Source: CAWAPD01 sp963783865
Lineage (GTDB): Bacteria > Actinomycetota > Thermoleophilia > UBA2241
Assembly (NCBI GenBank): GCA_963783865.1
Contig: CAWAPD010000002.1
Location: forward strand, 186,001 to 250,000
Reading direction: 5' to 3'
DNA: 64,000 nucleotides
Position numbers and translations under genes: made by a program. Positions 40,877-49,984 of the stretch are shown piece by piece; the first letter of the stretch is position 1; every line of letters begins with the position of its first letter. The notes beneath the pieces are model-generated. The model had not been told where the DNA came from, ran no database searches, and worked only from the letters and a program-made list of their open reading frames with translations.

Positions 40877-42753
40877 CGCAGCAACACCACCAGGGCGCCG
40901 GCGGCGACGCCGATGCCGACGACCAGCGCGTACGAGCGCACGCGGCCGTTCTGGGTGAGGCTCAGGCCGCGGTTGGCGGCCCGGGTGAGGGCGGCGATGC
41001 CGCCGACCACCGGCTCGACGAGGTCGTTGCGCGAGACGTGGGCGAACCACCTGGCCGGCGCGACGAACACGGTGTCGTAGAGCCGGTCGAAGTCCCAGCC
41101 GCGATAGAGGAACAGGGCGGCGCGCGACGTGCTGGGCGCCAGCGCCCAGCCCTCGCGCGCCGCCCGGCGCAGGTACACCCACCAGGCGGCGAGCAGGCCG
41201 ACCAGCGTCACCGCCGTCTCCACCGCCGTGGTGAGCCAGGTCGCCGAGGTCAGGCCCTTGGTCACCGTCTCGGGCACCGACGTCGTCAGGAAGCCGGCGA
41301 ACGGCTGCCAGGCGGTCCAGGCGCGGGGCAGCGCCAGGAAGCCGGCGACCAGCGACAGCACGGAGAGCACGTACAGCGGCAGCTTCTCGGCCGAGCTCGG
41401 GCGGTGCCCGACCGGGATGCGCAGCGGACCCCAGAACACCACGAACACGACGCGGAAGATGTACACCGCGGTGATCAGCGAGCCGACCACGCCGGCCGCC
41501 CACAGCCAGACGCTGCCGTCGACCGAGGCCAGCGTCTCCTCGAGCACCAGGTCCTTGGCGTAGAAGCCCGAGGTGATCAGCGGCAGCGCGGCCAGCGCCG
41601 CGGCGCCGATCAGGAAGCTCCAGAAGGCGACCGGCAGGGCGCGGCGCAGCCCGCCCATGCGGAAGATGTCGTGCTCGTCCTGCTGGGCCTCGATGATCAC
41701 GCCGGCGCTGAGGAACAGCAGCGCCTTGAAGAACGCGTGGCACATGAACAGGAACACGGCGGCGGTCCAGGCGCCGACGCCGAGGGCCAGGAACATGTAG
41801 CCGATCTGGCTGATCGTCGAGTAGGCGAGCACGCGCTTGATGTCGCGCTGGTTCAGCGCGCTCAGGCCGGCGTAGAGCAGCGTAGCGGCGCCGACGATCG
41901 CCACCGTCAGGCGCACGTCCGGCGCCGCCGTGTAGAGGGCGTGCGTGCGCGCGATCAGGTAGACGCCGGCGGTGACCATCGTGGCGGCGTGGATCAGGGC
42001 GCTGACGGGGCTCGGACCGGCCATCGCGTCGGGCAGCCAGGTCTGGAGCGGCAGCTGCGCCGACTTGCCGACGGCGCCGCCCAGCAGCAGGAGGGCGGCG
42101 GCGGCGGCCACGCCGCCGCCGCCCCACACGCCCACCGTCGCCATCAGGGGCTGGATCGCCAGCGTGTGGCCCTTCGCGAACAGCAGGAACAGCCCGACGA
42201 TGAAGGCCGTGTCGCCGACCCGCGTGACGATGAACGCCTTGCGCCCCGAGTACACGTTCTGCAGGTCCTTGTGCCAGAAGGCGATCAGCAGGTAGCTGCA
42301 CAGCCCCACGCCCTCCCAGCCGAGGAACAGCAGCACGAGGTTGTCGGCCAGCACCAGCACCAGCATCGAGAACACGAACAGGTTCATGTAGACGAAGAAC
42401 CGCCGGTAGCCGTCGTCGCGCGCCATGTGGCCGGTCGAGTAGAGGTGGATGAGGAAGCCGACGACGGTGATGACGAGCATCCAGATGAGCGACACCGCGT
42501 CGAGCGTGAAGGCGACCTGGGGCCGCAGGCCGGCGACGCTCCACCAGGTCCACAGGACCTGGTGGTAGGCGTCGCCGGCCGGCGGCGAGGCCAGGAAGCT
42601 CGTCGTCACGACCAGCGCGACGACCGCCGACAGGCCGATCGACCCGGCGCCGACCCAAGCCACGCCGCGACGCCCGAGCAGGCCCCCGGCGAACAGCAGC
42701 ACCGCGAACCCCAGCAGGGGCAGCGCCGGCACGATGGCGAGCAGCCACAGCAT
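40873..42753 (-). CDS. nuoL: NADH-quinone oxidoreductase subunit L
   Basis: Largest antiporter-like subunit, 626 residues with about 16 membrane helices and the lateral helix region at the C-terminus. TWLPDAMAGPSPVSALIHAATMV, shortened here, and AYSTISQIGYM are family signatures. It overlaps nuoK by one base (TGATG) and nuoM by four. Confidence 0.97.
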   Translation of the reverse strand: MLWLLAIVPALPLLGFAVLLFAGGLLGRRGVAWVGAGSIGLSAVVALVVTTSFLASPPAGDAYHQVLWTWWSVAGLRPQVAFTLDAVSLIWMLVITVVGFLIHLYSTGHMARDDGYRRFFVYMNLFVFSMLVLVLADNLVLLFLGWEGVGLCSYLLIAFWHKDLQNVYSGRKAFIVTRVGDTAFIVGLFLLFAKGHTLAIQPLMATVGVWGGGGVAAAAALLLLGGAVGKSAQLPLQTWLPDAMAGPSPVSALIHAATMVTAGVYLIARTHALYTAAPDVRLTVAIVGAATLLYAGLSALNQRDIKRVLAYSTISQIGYMFLALGVGAWTAAVFLFMCHAFFKALLFLSAGVIIEAQQDEHDIFRMGGLRRALPVAFWSFLIGAAALAALPLITSGFYAKDLVLEETLASVDGSVWLWAAGVVGSLITAVYIFRVVFVVFWGPLRIPVGHRPSSAEKLPLYVLSVLSLVAGFLALPRAWTAWQPFAGFLTTSVPETVTKGLTSATWLTTAVETAVTLVGLLAAWWVYLRRAAREGWALAPSTSRAALFLYRGWDFDRLYDTVFVAPARWFAHVSRNDLVEPVVGGIAALTRAANRGLSLTQNGRVRSYALVVGIGVAAGALVVLLR

Positions 42754-43064
42754 CAGCCGCGCATCCTCGAGGCCTCGTCCACGTCGAGCGTGCCGAGCAA
42801 ACGGCGCAGGAGCAGGGCGAGGGCCAGGCCGACGGCCACCTCGGCGGCCGCCATGGTCAGCACGAAGAGGAACATGACCTGGCCGTCGGCCTGGCCCCAG
42901 CGCGCCCCGGCGGCGACGAACGCCAGGCCGGTGGCGTTGACCATCACCTCGATGGAGGCGAGCACGAAGATCAGGTTGCGGCGCACGAGCACGCCGACCA
43001 GGCCGATGGCGAACAGGATGCCGGCGACGACCAGCGCCAAGTCGACGGGGATGTGACCGTTCAC
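42753..43064 (-). CDS. nuoK: NADH-quinone oxidoreductase subunit K
   Basis: Small three-helix membrane subunit, 103 residues. IGLVGVLVRRNLIFVLASIE and VMFLFVLTMAAAEVAVGLAL carry the two buried Glu residues of the proton path. GTG start at 43064 overlaps the nuoJ stop (GTGA). Confidence 0.96.
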   Translation of the reverse strand: MNGHIPVDLALVVAGILFAIGLVGVLVRRNLIFVLASIEVMVNATGLAFVAAGARWGQADGQVMFLFVLTMAAAEVAVGLALALLLRRLLGTLDVDEASRMRG

Positions 43065-43654
43065 GCCGGCACCTCCACGTCGCGGGCGAGGTCCTCGCTG
43101 CTTGACGGCGCCTCGCCGGGTCCGGCCGCCGTGTCGCCCGCGGTCGCCGCGTCGCGCAGCGTCTCCTCGTCGCGCAGGCGCCGCTGGCCGAGGTGGCGGG
43201 CCCCGATCAGGGCCGCGAACAGCAGCATCGATGCCAGCTCGACGCCGAGCGCGTAGGCGCCGAACAGGGTCGCCCCGACCGCGCCCGGACCGACGGTCGC
43301 GACGGCGGCGCCGCGGTTGCCGCCGCTCAGCAGGAAGATCAGCTCGACGACCAGCACGATGCCCAGCACCACCGGCCCCACCCACATCGACGGCCGGATG
43401 CGCAGATGCTCGACGACCTCGCCGCCGAGGTCGAGCAGCATGACGGCGAACAGGATCAGCACGACGATCGCGCCGGCGTAGATGATCACCTCGAGCGCGG
43501 CCACGAACGGCGCCCCGAGCGTGTAGAACATGACGGCGACGGCGAGCAGCGACACCACGAGGTACAGCAGCGCGTGCACGGCGCTGCGGCGCGTGATCAC
43601 CATCGCGGTGGCGAACACCGCCACGATCGACGAGATGACGAAGACCGTCTCCAC
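43061..43654 (-). CDS. nuoJ: NADH-quinone oxidoreductase subunit J
   Basis: Membrane subunit of 197 residues. RRSAVHALLYLVVSLLAVA and ALEVIIYAGAIVVLILFAVM are diagnostic, including the helix 3 pi-bulge region. The C-terminal 45 residues are a charged, poorly conserved tail. It lies 16 bases after nuoI. Confidence 0.96.
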   Translation of the reverse strand: METVFVISSIVAVFATAMVITRRSAVHALLYLVVSLLAVAVMFYTLGAPFVAALEVIIYAGAIVVLILFAVMLLDLGGEVVEHLRIRPSMWVGPVVLGIVLVVELIFLLSGGNRGAAVATVGPGAVGATLFGAYALGVELASMLLFAALIGARHLGQRRLRDEETLRDAATAGDTAAGPGEAPSSSEDLARDVEVPA

Positions 43655-43670
43655 GCTCAGTCCCCACCGC

Positions 43671-44237
43671 TCACGGCAGCAGCCCCCGCAGGTCGCCGGG
43701 CGGCTGCTCCCGCTCGGCCTCGCCCTTGCCCTTGCCGCCGATGGCGACCCCGGCCACGCGCCAGAAGTCGTAGTCGTGGTACTTGCCGGGCCCGTCGATC
43801 AGCAGGTCCTCCTTCTCGTAGACGAGGTTGGCGCGGGCGTACTCGCTCATCTCCATGTCGGGGGTGAGCTGGATCGCGTACGTCGGACACGCCTCCTCGC
43901 AGAAGCCGCAGAAGATGCAGCGGCTGAAGTTGATGCGGAACCAGGCGGGATAGCGGCGGCCCGTCTCGTCCTGCGTCGCCTGCAGGGCGATGCAGTCGAC
44001 CGGACAGGCCGCCGAGCACAGGTAGCAGGCCACGCAGCGCTCGCCGCCGTCGGGGTCGCGAGAGAGGATGATCCGGGCCCGATAGCGCGGCGGCGTGTAC
44101 ATGATCTCGTCGGGGTACTGGATCGTGGCCCGGCCGGCGCCGGCGTGAGTGAGCACGACCCAGATGCCGGCCAGCGGGCTGGCCAGCCAGCGCCACCCAC
44201 GGCGCCACGCCCCGGGCCGGTCGCCGCCGACCCTCAC
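43671..44237 (-). CDS. nuoI: NADH-quinone oxidoreductase subunit I
   Basis: Peripheral-arm ferredoxin-like subunit of 188 residues carrying clusters N6a and N6b: CVACYLCSAACPVDC and CIFCGFCEEACPTYA. The GTG start at 44237 overlaps the nuoH stop (GTGA), which supports it over other starts. Confidence 0.96.
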   Translation of the reverse strand: MRVGGDRPGAWRRGWRWLASPLAGIWVVLTHAGAGRATIQYPDEIMYTPPRYRARIILSRDPDGGERCVACYLCSAACPVDCIALQATQDETGRRYPAWFRINFSRCIFCGFCEEACPTYAIQLTPDMEMSEYARANLVYEKEDLLIDGPGKYHDYDFWRVAGVAIGGKGKGEAEREQPPGDLRGLLP

Positions 44238-45259
44238 GGCGCGCTCCTGGCCACGACGACCGCCCCGACCACCAGCAGGTTCAGCAGCGAGACGGGCAGC
44301 ATCACCTTCCAGCCCAGTTGCATGAGCTGGTCGTAGCGCGGCCGCGGGAATGTGCCGCGCACCACGACGAAGAACGCCAGGAACAGGATCGTCTTCAGCA
44401 GGAACCATACGATCGGCGGCAGCCACGGTCCCAGCCAGCCCCCGAAGAACAGAACGACGATCAGCGCCGAGATCAGCCCCAGGGCCGCGTACTCGCCGAC
44501 GAAGAACATGCCGAACTTCATGCCCGAGTACTCGGTGTGGAAGCCGGCCACGAGCTCGCTCTCGGCCTCGGTCAGGTCGAACGGCAGACGGCGCGTCTCG
44601 CCCAGGCCGGCCAGGATGAACACGATGAAGGCCGGGAACTGCGGCACCACGTACCAGAGGCCGCGCTGGGCCTCGACGATGTCGACCAGGCGGAACGAGC
44701 CGGCCAGCACCACGACGCCGACCAGCGAGAGCCCCATGAAGACCTCGTAGCTGACCATCTGCGCCGCCGCCCGCAGGCCGCCGACGAGCGGGTACTTGCT
44801 GTGCGACGACCAGCCGGCGAGCACGACGCTGTAGACCGCCAGCGACGACATCCCGAGGAAGAAGAGCAGCCCCACGTCGAGGTCGGCGACGACGATCCGG
44901 CGCGTGAACGGCACGACCGTGAACGAGAGCAGCACCGCGACCATCACGATGCCGGGGGCGAGGATGAACACCGCCCGGTCGGCGAACGGCGGCACCCAGT
45001 CCTCCTTGGTGAAGATCTTCACCGTGTCGGCGACCACCTGCAGCAGGCCGCCCCAGCCGACGCGGTTGGGGCCGTAGCGGTCCTGCACCAGGCCGAGCAG
45101 GCGGCGCTCGAACCAGATCATGCCGGCGGCCATGTTGAGCGCCACGAACAGCACGAAGGCGACGATCAGCAGCTGCCAGTACCAGGCGGTGACGGCGACG
45201 GTCACCGGCAGGGCGAGCGCCGGCGGGGCGGCGGCGATGAGCGCCGTCACGGCGCTCAT
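44234..45259 (-). CDS. nuoH: NADH-quinone oxidoreductase subunit H
   Basis: Membrane subunit that forms the quinone chamber, 341 residues, eight helices. FERRLLGLVQDRYGPNRVG, ADTVKIFTKEDWVP and LPFDLTEAESELVAGFHTEY are the canonical blocks. ATG at 45259 overlaps the nuoG stop (ATGA). Confidence 0.97.
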   Translation of the reverse strand: MSAVTALIAAAPPALALPVTVAVTAWYWQLLIVAFVLFVALNMAAGMIWFERRLLGLVQDRYGPNRVGWGGLLQVVADTVKIFTKEDWVPPFADRAVFILAPGIVMVAVLLSFTVVPFTRRIVVADLDVGLLFFLGMSSLAVYSVVLAGWSSHSKYPLVGGLRAAAQMVSYEVFMGLSLVGVVVLAGSFRLVDIVEAQRGLWYVVPQFPAFIVFILAGLGETRRLPFDLTEAESELVAGFHTEYSGMKFGMFFVGEYAALGLISALIVVLFFGGWLGPWLPPIVWFLLKTILFLAFFVVVRGTFPRPRYDQLMQLGWKVMLPVSLLNLLVVGAVVVARSAP

Positions 45260-48054
45260 CGCCGCCGCCCCCTGCGCCGCACCGTGATCGTCGCCCACGC
45301 CGGCACGGGCATGCCGTCAAGGCCGGGCAGCCCGACCGGCAGCCCGGCGCAGCCGGGCGGCAGGTCGGCCATGACGCGCAGCGGCAGCACGCGCCGCGCC
45401 GTGTCGGTGCGCACGACCAGCCAGCGGCCCTCACGCGCCCGCAGCGCCGCGGCGTCTTCGGGACGCAGCGCCACGTAGGGCGCCGGCGCCCGTTCGGCGA
45501 TGCCGGGCGTCATCAGGCTGAGGCGCTCCGAGCCGAACAGGTGGTGGATCGGCAGCAGCTGCAGCCGGCCGGGAGGCGGCTCGAAGGCGGGCGGCACGTC
45601 GCCGTAGGCGGCTCGCCGGCCGCCCGCCTCGATCAGCCGCCTCCCGGCCGGCCCGCCGCGCAGCGGTCCTCCGACCTCCTGCTGGAACCGGTGCAGGCTG
45701 TTCACCGAGTTCCAGCCCGGCGCCCAGGCGTTGGGCAGCAAGGCGCCGGGCACCTCGGGGCCCCGCGCGCCCTCGAGCGTGAAGGCGAGCGGCGAATCGG
45801 GATCGCCGGGGATCGGGCGCTCGTACACGTCCGCGTCGGCGTGAAGCGCGGTCCGTCCGCTCCAGCCGAAGGGCTGGCGGGCCACGCGCGCGCCGGCCAC
45901 GCGGTAGCCGGCCGGCGGCGCCGCCTCGTCGACGCCGGCGAACTGCGGCAGCTCGGCCGCCAGGTCCCGCGCGGCGTCGTCGACCGCCTGCCAGCGCTCG
46001 CCCTCCGGGCGCTCGAGCCAGCTCAGCAGGTCGAGCAGCCAGCGCCAGGCGTCGCGCGCCTCGCCCGGGGCGGGCAGCACGGCGTAGAACCGCTGGGCTC
46101 GCCCCTCGTTGTTCACGAACGTGCCGGTGGACTCGGCCCACGTCGCCGCCGGCAGGACCGCCTCGGCCCGCGACGCCGTGCGGTCGCGGAAGGTCGCCAC
46201 CGAGATCAGGTGCGGACAGGCCGCGATCAGCTCGCGCGCGTCCTCGACCGGCAGGCTGCGGAACAGGTCGTCGAGCACGATCGCACAGTCGGCTTCGCCG
46301 GCGCGCAGGGCGGCCGCCGCCTCTGTCAGGGGGCGGCCGCCGAGCAGACCCAGCCCCACGCTGTTCGCCGCGGGCGCCGTCAGCAGCAGACGCGGCACGT
46401 CGGCGCCGCCGGGCAGGGACCAGGCGAGCGTCGCCGCCGCCTTGAGCAGCGCCTCGCTGCCGGCCGAGGCGCCGGCCACGATCAGCGGCCGCTCGGCGCC
46501 GCGCAGCAGCTCGACGAGCGAGGCGGCGCGGCGCCGCAGCGCGGGCGAGAGCCCGCGCACCCGCGGCGCCGCGCCGCCCGGGCCGCCGAGCTCGTGGGCG
46601 GCCGCGAACGCGACCCGCGCCAGCTCGTCGGGCGGCGCCTGCCACGCCTCGCGGGCCAGCTCATCGAGGGCGCCCGGACGCGTGCCGGCGACGATCAGCA
46701 GGCTGGGCTCGACCCGCTTGAAGCGGCCGATCCCGGCGTCGTTCCAGCGCCGGATGTGGTTGCGCACCTCGCCGGCGGTCGGCCGCAGGCGGTACCACGT
46801 GCGGATCGCCAGCTCGACCATCGGCGCCGTGTCGGCCAGGTCCTCGCCGAGAACGACGACGGCGTCGGCGTCGCCCACGTCGCGCAACGAGGCCGTCCGG
46901 CAAGCGCCGTCGCGCATGATCTCGAGCTGCAGGCCGACCAGGCGCTCGTCCTGCGCCGACATGCCCGAGAAGAACCGCTCGGCGCCCACCAGGGTGCGCA
47001 GGGCGTAGTTGGCCTCGAGCGAGAGGCGCGGCGAGCCGATGCCGATCGCCGGGCCGCGCCGCAGACGGGCCGCAACGTGGGCCAGCGCGTCGCCCGTCGC
47101 GGCGGGCAGCAGGTCGCGCGCCGGGGCCTTGCCCGGCACGACGCGCCCTTCGGCCCGCCGCAGGAGCGGCCGGCGCAGGCGCAGCGGCGAGTTCACGAAC
47201 TCGTACCCGTAGCGGCCGCGGTCGCAGAGCCAGTCGCCGTTCACGGACTCGTTGTAGCGCGCGCGCATGCGGCGCAGCTCGCCGGCGCGCGCGCCCGGCC
47301 ACACCCCGCACCCCAGGCTGCAGTGCGGGCACACCGAGGGCGCCGACTGCAGGTCCCACTTGCGCGTGTAGCGCGGCAGCAGCGTCTTGTCGTCGAACAC
47401 CCCGGTCGGGCAGACCTCGACCAGGTTGCCGCTGAACGGGCTCTCGAGCGTGCCGTCGCGGTCGCGGCCGAAGTACAGGCGGTCGCGGATGCCGAAGACG
47501 CCGAAATCGCGGCCGCCGGCGTAGTCGTTGTAGAAGCGGGTGCACCGGTAGCACGAGATGCAGCGGTTCATCTCGTGCGTGACGAACGGGCCGAGGTCCT
47601 GATTGGCCCAGGTCCGCTTGTCGCCGCGGTAGCGACGGCGCACGTGCCCCGTCATGACGGTCATGTCCTGCAGGTGACACTCGCCGCCCTCGTCGCAGAC
47701 CGGGCAGTCGTGCGGGTGGCTCATCATCATCAGCTCGATCATGCGGGCCCGGAACCGGCGCGCCTCGTCGTCGTCGATGTCAATGCGCACGCCGTCGGCC
47801 GCCTCGGTCATGCACGCCATGACGATCTCGCTCTGCTCGCGGCCGTCGCGGCCGACCCAGTGCTGTCTGACGGCGCACTGCCGGCAGGCGCCGATCGAGC
47901 CCAGGTGCGGATGCCAGCAGAAGTACGGCAGGTCGAACCCCAGCGAGAGCGCCACGTCGAGCATGTTGCGGCCCTCTTCTGCGCCGTGCTCGCGGCCATC
48001 GATGACGACCGTGATCTCGCGGCCCGTGCCGCCGTATGCCGAGGCGCCCTTCAT
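45256..48054 (-). CDS. nuoG: NADH-quinone oxidoreductase subunit G
   Basis: Iron-sulfur subunit of 932 residues. The N-terminal [2Fe-2S] domain (FCWHPHLGSIGACRQCAV), the His-ligated N5 site (HPHDCPVCDEGGEC), the N4 motif CISCYRC and a third Cys set (CPHCSLGCGVWPG, matching the extra N7-type cluster) are visible, followed by a molybdopterin-oxidoreductase-like domain that has lost its cofactor. ATG at 48054 overlaps the nuoF stop. Confidence 0.96.
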   Translation of the reverse strand: MKGASAYGGTGREITVVIDGREHGAEEGRNMLDVALSLGFDLPYFCWHPHLGSIGACRQCAVRQHWVGRDGREQSEIVMACMTEAADGVRIDIDDDEARRFRARMIELMMMSHPHDCPVCDEGGECHLQDMTVMTGHVRRRYRGDKRTWANQDLGPFVTHEMNRCISCYRCTRFYNDYAGGRDFGVFGIRDRLYFGRDRDGTLESPFSGNLVEVCPTGVFDDKTLLPRYTRKWDLQSAPSVCPHCSLGCGVWPGARAGELRRMRARYNESVNGDWLCDRGRYGYEFVNSPLRLRRPLLRRAEGRVVPGKAPARDLLPAATGDALAHVAARLRRGPAIGIGSPRLSLEANYALRTLVGAERFFSGMSAQDERLVGLQLEIMRDGACRTASLRDVGDADAVVVLGEDLADTAPMVELAIRTWYRLRPTAGEVRNHIRRWNDAGIGRFKRVEPSLLIVAGTRPGALDELAREAWQAPPDELARVAFAAAHELGGPGGAAPRVRGLSPALRRRAASLVELLRGAERPLIVAGASAGSEALLKAAATLAWSLPGGADVPRLLLTAPAANSVGLGLLGGRPLTEAAAALRAGEADCAIVLDDLFRSLPVEDARELIAACPHLISVATFRDRTASRAEAVLPAATWAESTGTFVNNEGRAQRFYAVLPAPGEARDAWRWLLDLLSWLERPEGERWQAVDDAARDLAAELPQFAGVDEAAPPAGYRVAGARVARQPFGWSGRTALHADADVYERPIPGDPDSPLAFTLEGARGPEVPGALLPNAWAPGWNSVNSLHRFQQEVGGPLRGGPAGRRLIEAGGRRAAYGDVPPAFEPPPGRLQLLPIHHLFGSERLSLMTPGIAERAPAPYVALRPEDAAALRAREGRWLVVRTDTARRVLPLRVMADLPPGCAGLPVGLPGLDGMPVPAWATITVRRRGRRR

Positions 48055-49484
48055 CGCGCGCCTCCGTCACCGGCGGGCGTGTCCACGCCGGGGGGCGCGG
48101 CGGCGGTCGCGGAGGCGTCGCGGTCGCCTCCGCGGCGACCGCCGCCACGCACCGCCGCCGCGACCGGGTCGATGGTGCCCCTGTGCGGATACGGACAGCC
48201 ACCTCCGCTGACATGGGCCTCGAACTCGTCGGCGAACAGACGCAGCGCCGCCTCGATCGGCTGCGTGGCGCCGGGAGCGTGGTCGCAGAAGCACTTGTCC
48301 GAGGCCATGAACCAGACCTGGTCGGCCAGCAGATCGGTGTCGCCCGGCTCGCCGCGTCCGGCCTCGATGTCCTCCAGCAGCCGGACCGTCCACTGCAGTC
48401 CCTCGCGACATGGGGTGCACCAGCCGCAGGACTCCTGGGCGAAGAACTGCTGCATGTTGAGGAGCATGCCGATCGGGCAGGTGTGGTCGTCGAGGACGAC
48501 CATCGTGCCGGTGCCGAGGCGGCTGCCGACCGGGATCATCGACTCGAAGTCCATGACCACGTCGAGGTCGGCGGCCGCCACGAAGGCGGTGGAGGCGCCG
48601 CCGGGGACGACGGCGCGAAGGCCATAGCCTTCGCGCATGCCCCCGGCGGCGCCCTCGATGACCTCGCGCATCGGGGTCCCCATCGGCAGCTCGAAACAGC
48701 CGGTGCGGTTCACCCGGCCGGCGACGGAGTAGATCTTGGTGCCGCCCTCCTCGGTCCGGCCCAGCGAGAGCCACCACTCCGGCCCGTGGGCGACGATCGG
48801 CGGCACGCAGCAGAAGGTCTCGACGTTGTTCACGACCGTCGGCCGCGCCCACAGGCCGGCGCCGGTCATGTGCGGCGGCCGCGCCCGCGGGTTCGCGCGC
48901 CGGCCCTCGAGGGCGCTGAGCATGGCCGAGGCCTCGCCGCAGATGTAGCGGCCGGCGCTCTGGTGGGTGAGGATGTCGAACGACCAGCCCGAGCCGAGGA
49001 CCTCGCCGCCGAGGTAGCCGGCCGCCCGCGCCTCGGCGATGGCGACGTCGATGATGGCCAGCGGCCGGTCGTAGTTGGCCCGCATGAAGATGTAGCCCAG
49101 CGTCGATTGCGTCGCGTACCCGGCGAGCAGCATCCCCTCGAGCAGCAGGTGCGGGTTGCGCTCCATCAGGTAGCGGTCCTTGATGCTGGCCGGCTCCATC
49201 TCGTCGGCGTTGCAGACGATGTGCTTGACGGGCGGCGCGTCGGGGCCGAGCGGCATCGTGCTCCACTTGCGGCCGGTCGAGTAGCCGGCGCCGCCGCGGC
49301 CGCGCAGCTTGGCCTCGATCACCATCTGGGTCACGGCGGGCGGCTCGATGCCGGCCAGCGCCTTGCGCAGGCCGGCGTAGCCGCCCGCCGCCACGTACTC
49401 GTCGAGGCTCAGCGCGCGGCCGTCGGCGCGCATCGCGCCGGTCATGGGCAGCGCCGGCCGCGTCTCGCCGGCCGCGCCGCTCAC
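48051..49484 (-). CDS. nuoF: NADH-quinone oxidoreductase subunit F
   Basis: NADH- and FMN-binding subunit of 477 residues. GRGGAGYSTGRKW (NADH/FMN site), ICGEASAMLSALEG and the N3 cluster motif SCGWCTPCREG with a later Cys in CFCDHAPG are present. GTG at 49484 overlaps the nuoE stop (GTGA), matching the rest of the operon; the ATG at 49445 is an alternative. The C-terminal tail is low complexity (Ala/Gly). Confidence 0.95.
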   Translation of the reverse strand: MSGAAGETRPALPMTGAMRADGRALSLDEYVAAGGYAGLRKALAGIEPPAVTQMVIEAKLRGRGGAGYSTGRKWSTMPLGPDAPPVKHIVCNADEMEPASIKDRYLMERNPHLLLEGMLLAGYATQSTLGYIFMRANYDRPLAIIDVAIAEARAAGYLGGEVLGSGWSFDILTHQSAGRYICGEASAMLSALEGRRANPRARPPHMTGAGLWARPTVVNNVETFCCVPPIVAHGPEWWLSLGRTEEGGTKIYSVAGRVNRTGCFELPMGTPMREVIEGAAGGMREGYGLRAVVPGGASTAFVAAADLDVVMDFESMIPVGSRLGTGTMVVLDDHTCPIGMLLNMQQFFAQESCGWCTPCREGLQWTVRLLEDIEAGRGEPGDTDLLADQVWFMASDKCFCDHAPGATQPIEAALRLFADEFEAHVSGGGCPYPHRGTIDPVAAAVRGGGRRGGDRDASATAAAPPGVDTPAGDGGAR

Positions 49485-49945
49485 GGGTACAGCTCCAGGA
49501 TCTCGTCGACCCGCTCCGGCGTGAGGTCGCCGTGCAGCGTGCCGTCGACCATCATCGCCGGGCCCACATCGCAGGCGCCGAGGCAGACGATCGGCAGCAG
49601 CGTGAACCGGTCGTCGCCGGTCGTCCCGCCGAGCGGCACGCCGAGCCGCCCCTCGAGGTGGGCGCGGATCTCGTCGTAGCCGAGCTCCCAGCAGGCGAAG
49701 CTGTCGCAGAGCAGGACCACGTGGCGGCCGACGGGGTACCGGTAGAGCCCGTTGTAGAAGGTGGTCAGCTGCTCGAGGTCGGCGACGCTGACGCCGAGGT
49801 GGGCGGCGACGTCGCTCAGCGCCTCGTCCGGGAGCCACCGGCGGTGGCTCTGGACGATCTTGAGCGCCGTCGCCGCCCCCGACGACCGCGTCGCGTAGTG
49901 CTCGAGCGCGGCGTCGATCTGCCGGCGTTCCGCGGCGCTCAGCAT
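49481..49945 (-). CDS. nuoE: NADH-quinone oxidoreductase subunit E
   Basis: Thioredoxin-fold [2Fe-2S] subunit of 154 residues, N1a cluster. The four Cys are in LLCDSFACWELG and IVCLGACDVGP. The gap to nuoCD is 39 bases, the largest within the nuoB-N part. Confidence 0.94.
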   Translation of the reverse strand: MLSAAERRQIDAALEHYATRSSGAATALKIVQSHRRWLPDEALSDVAAHLGVSVADLEQLTTFYNGLYRYPVGRHVVLLCDSFACWELGYDEIRAHLEGRLGVPLGGTTGDDRFTLLPIVCLGACDVGPAMMVDGTLHGDLTPERVDEILELYP

Positions 49946-49984
49946 GGCCGCGTCCTCTTCACGACATCCTCTTCATCGCGGCCC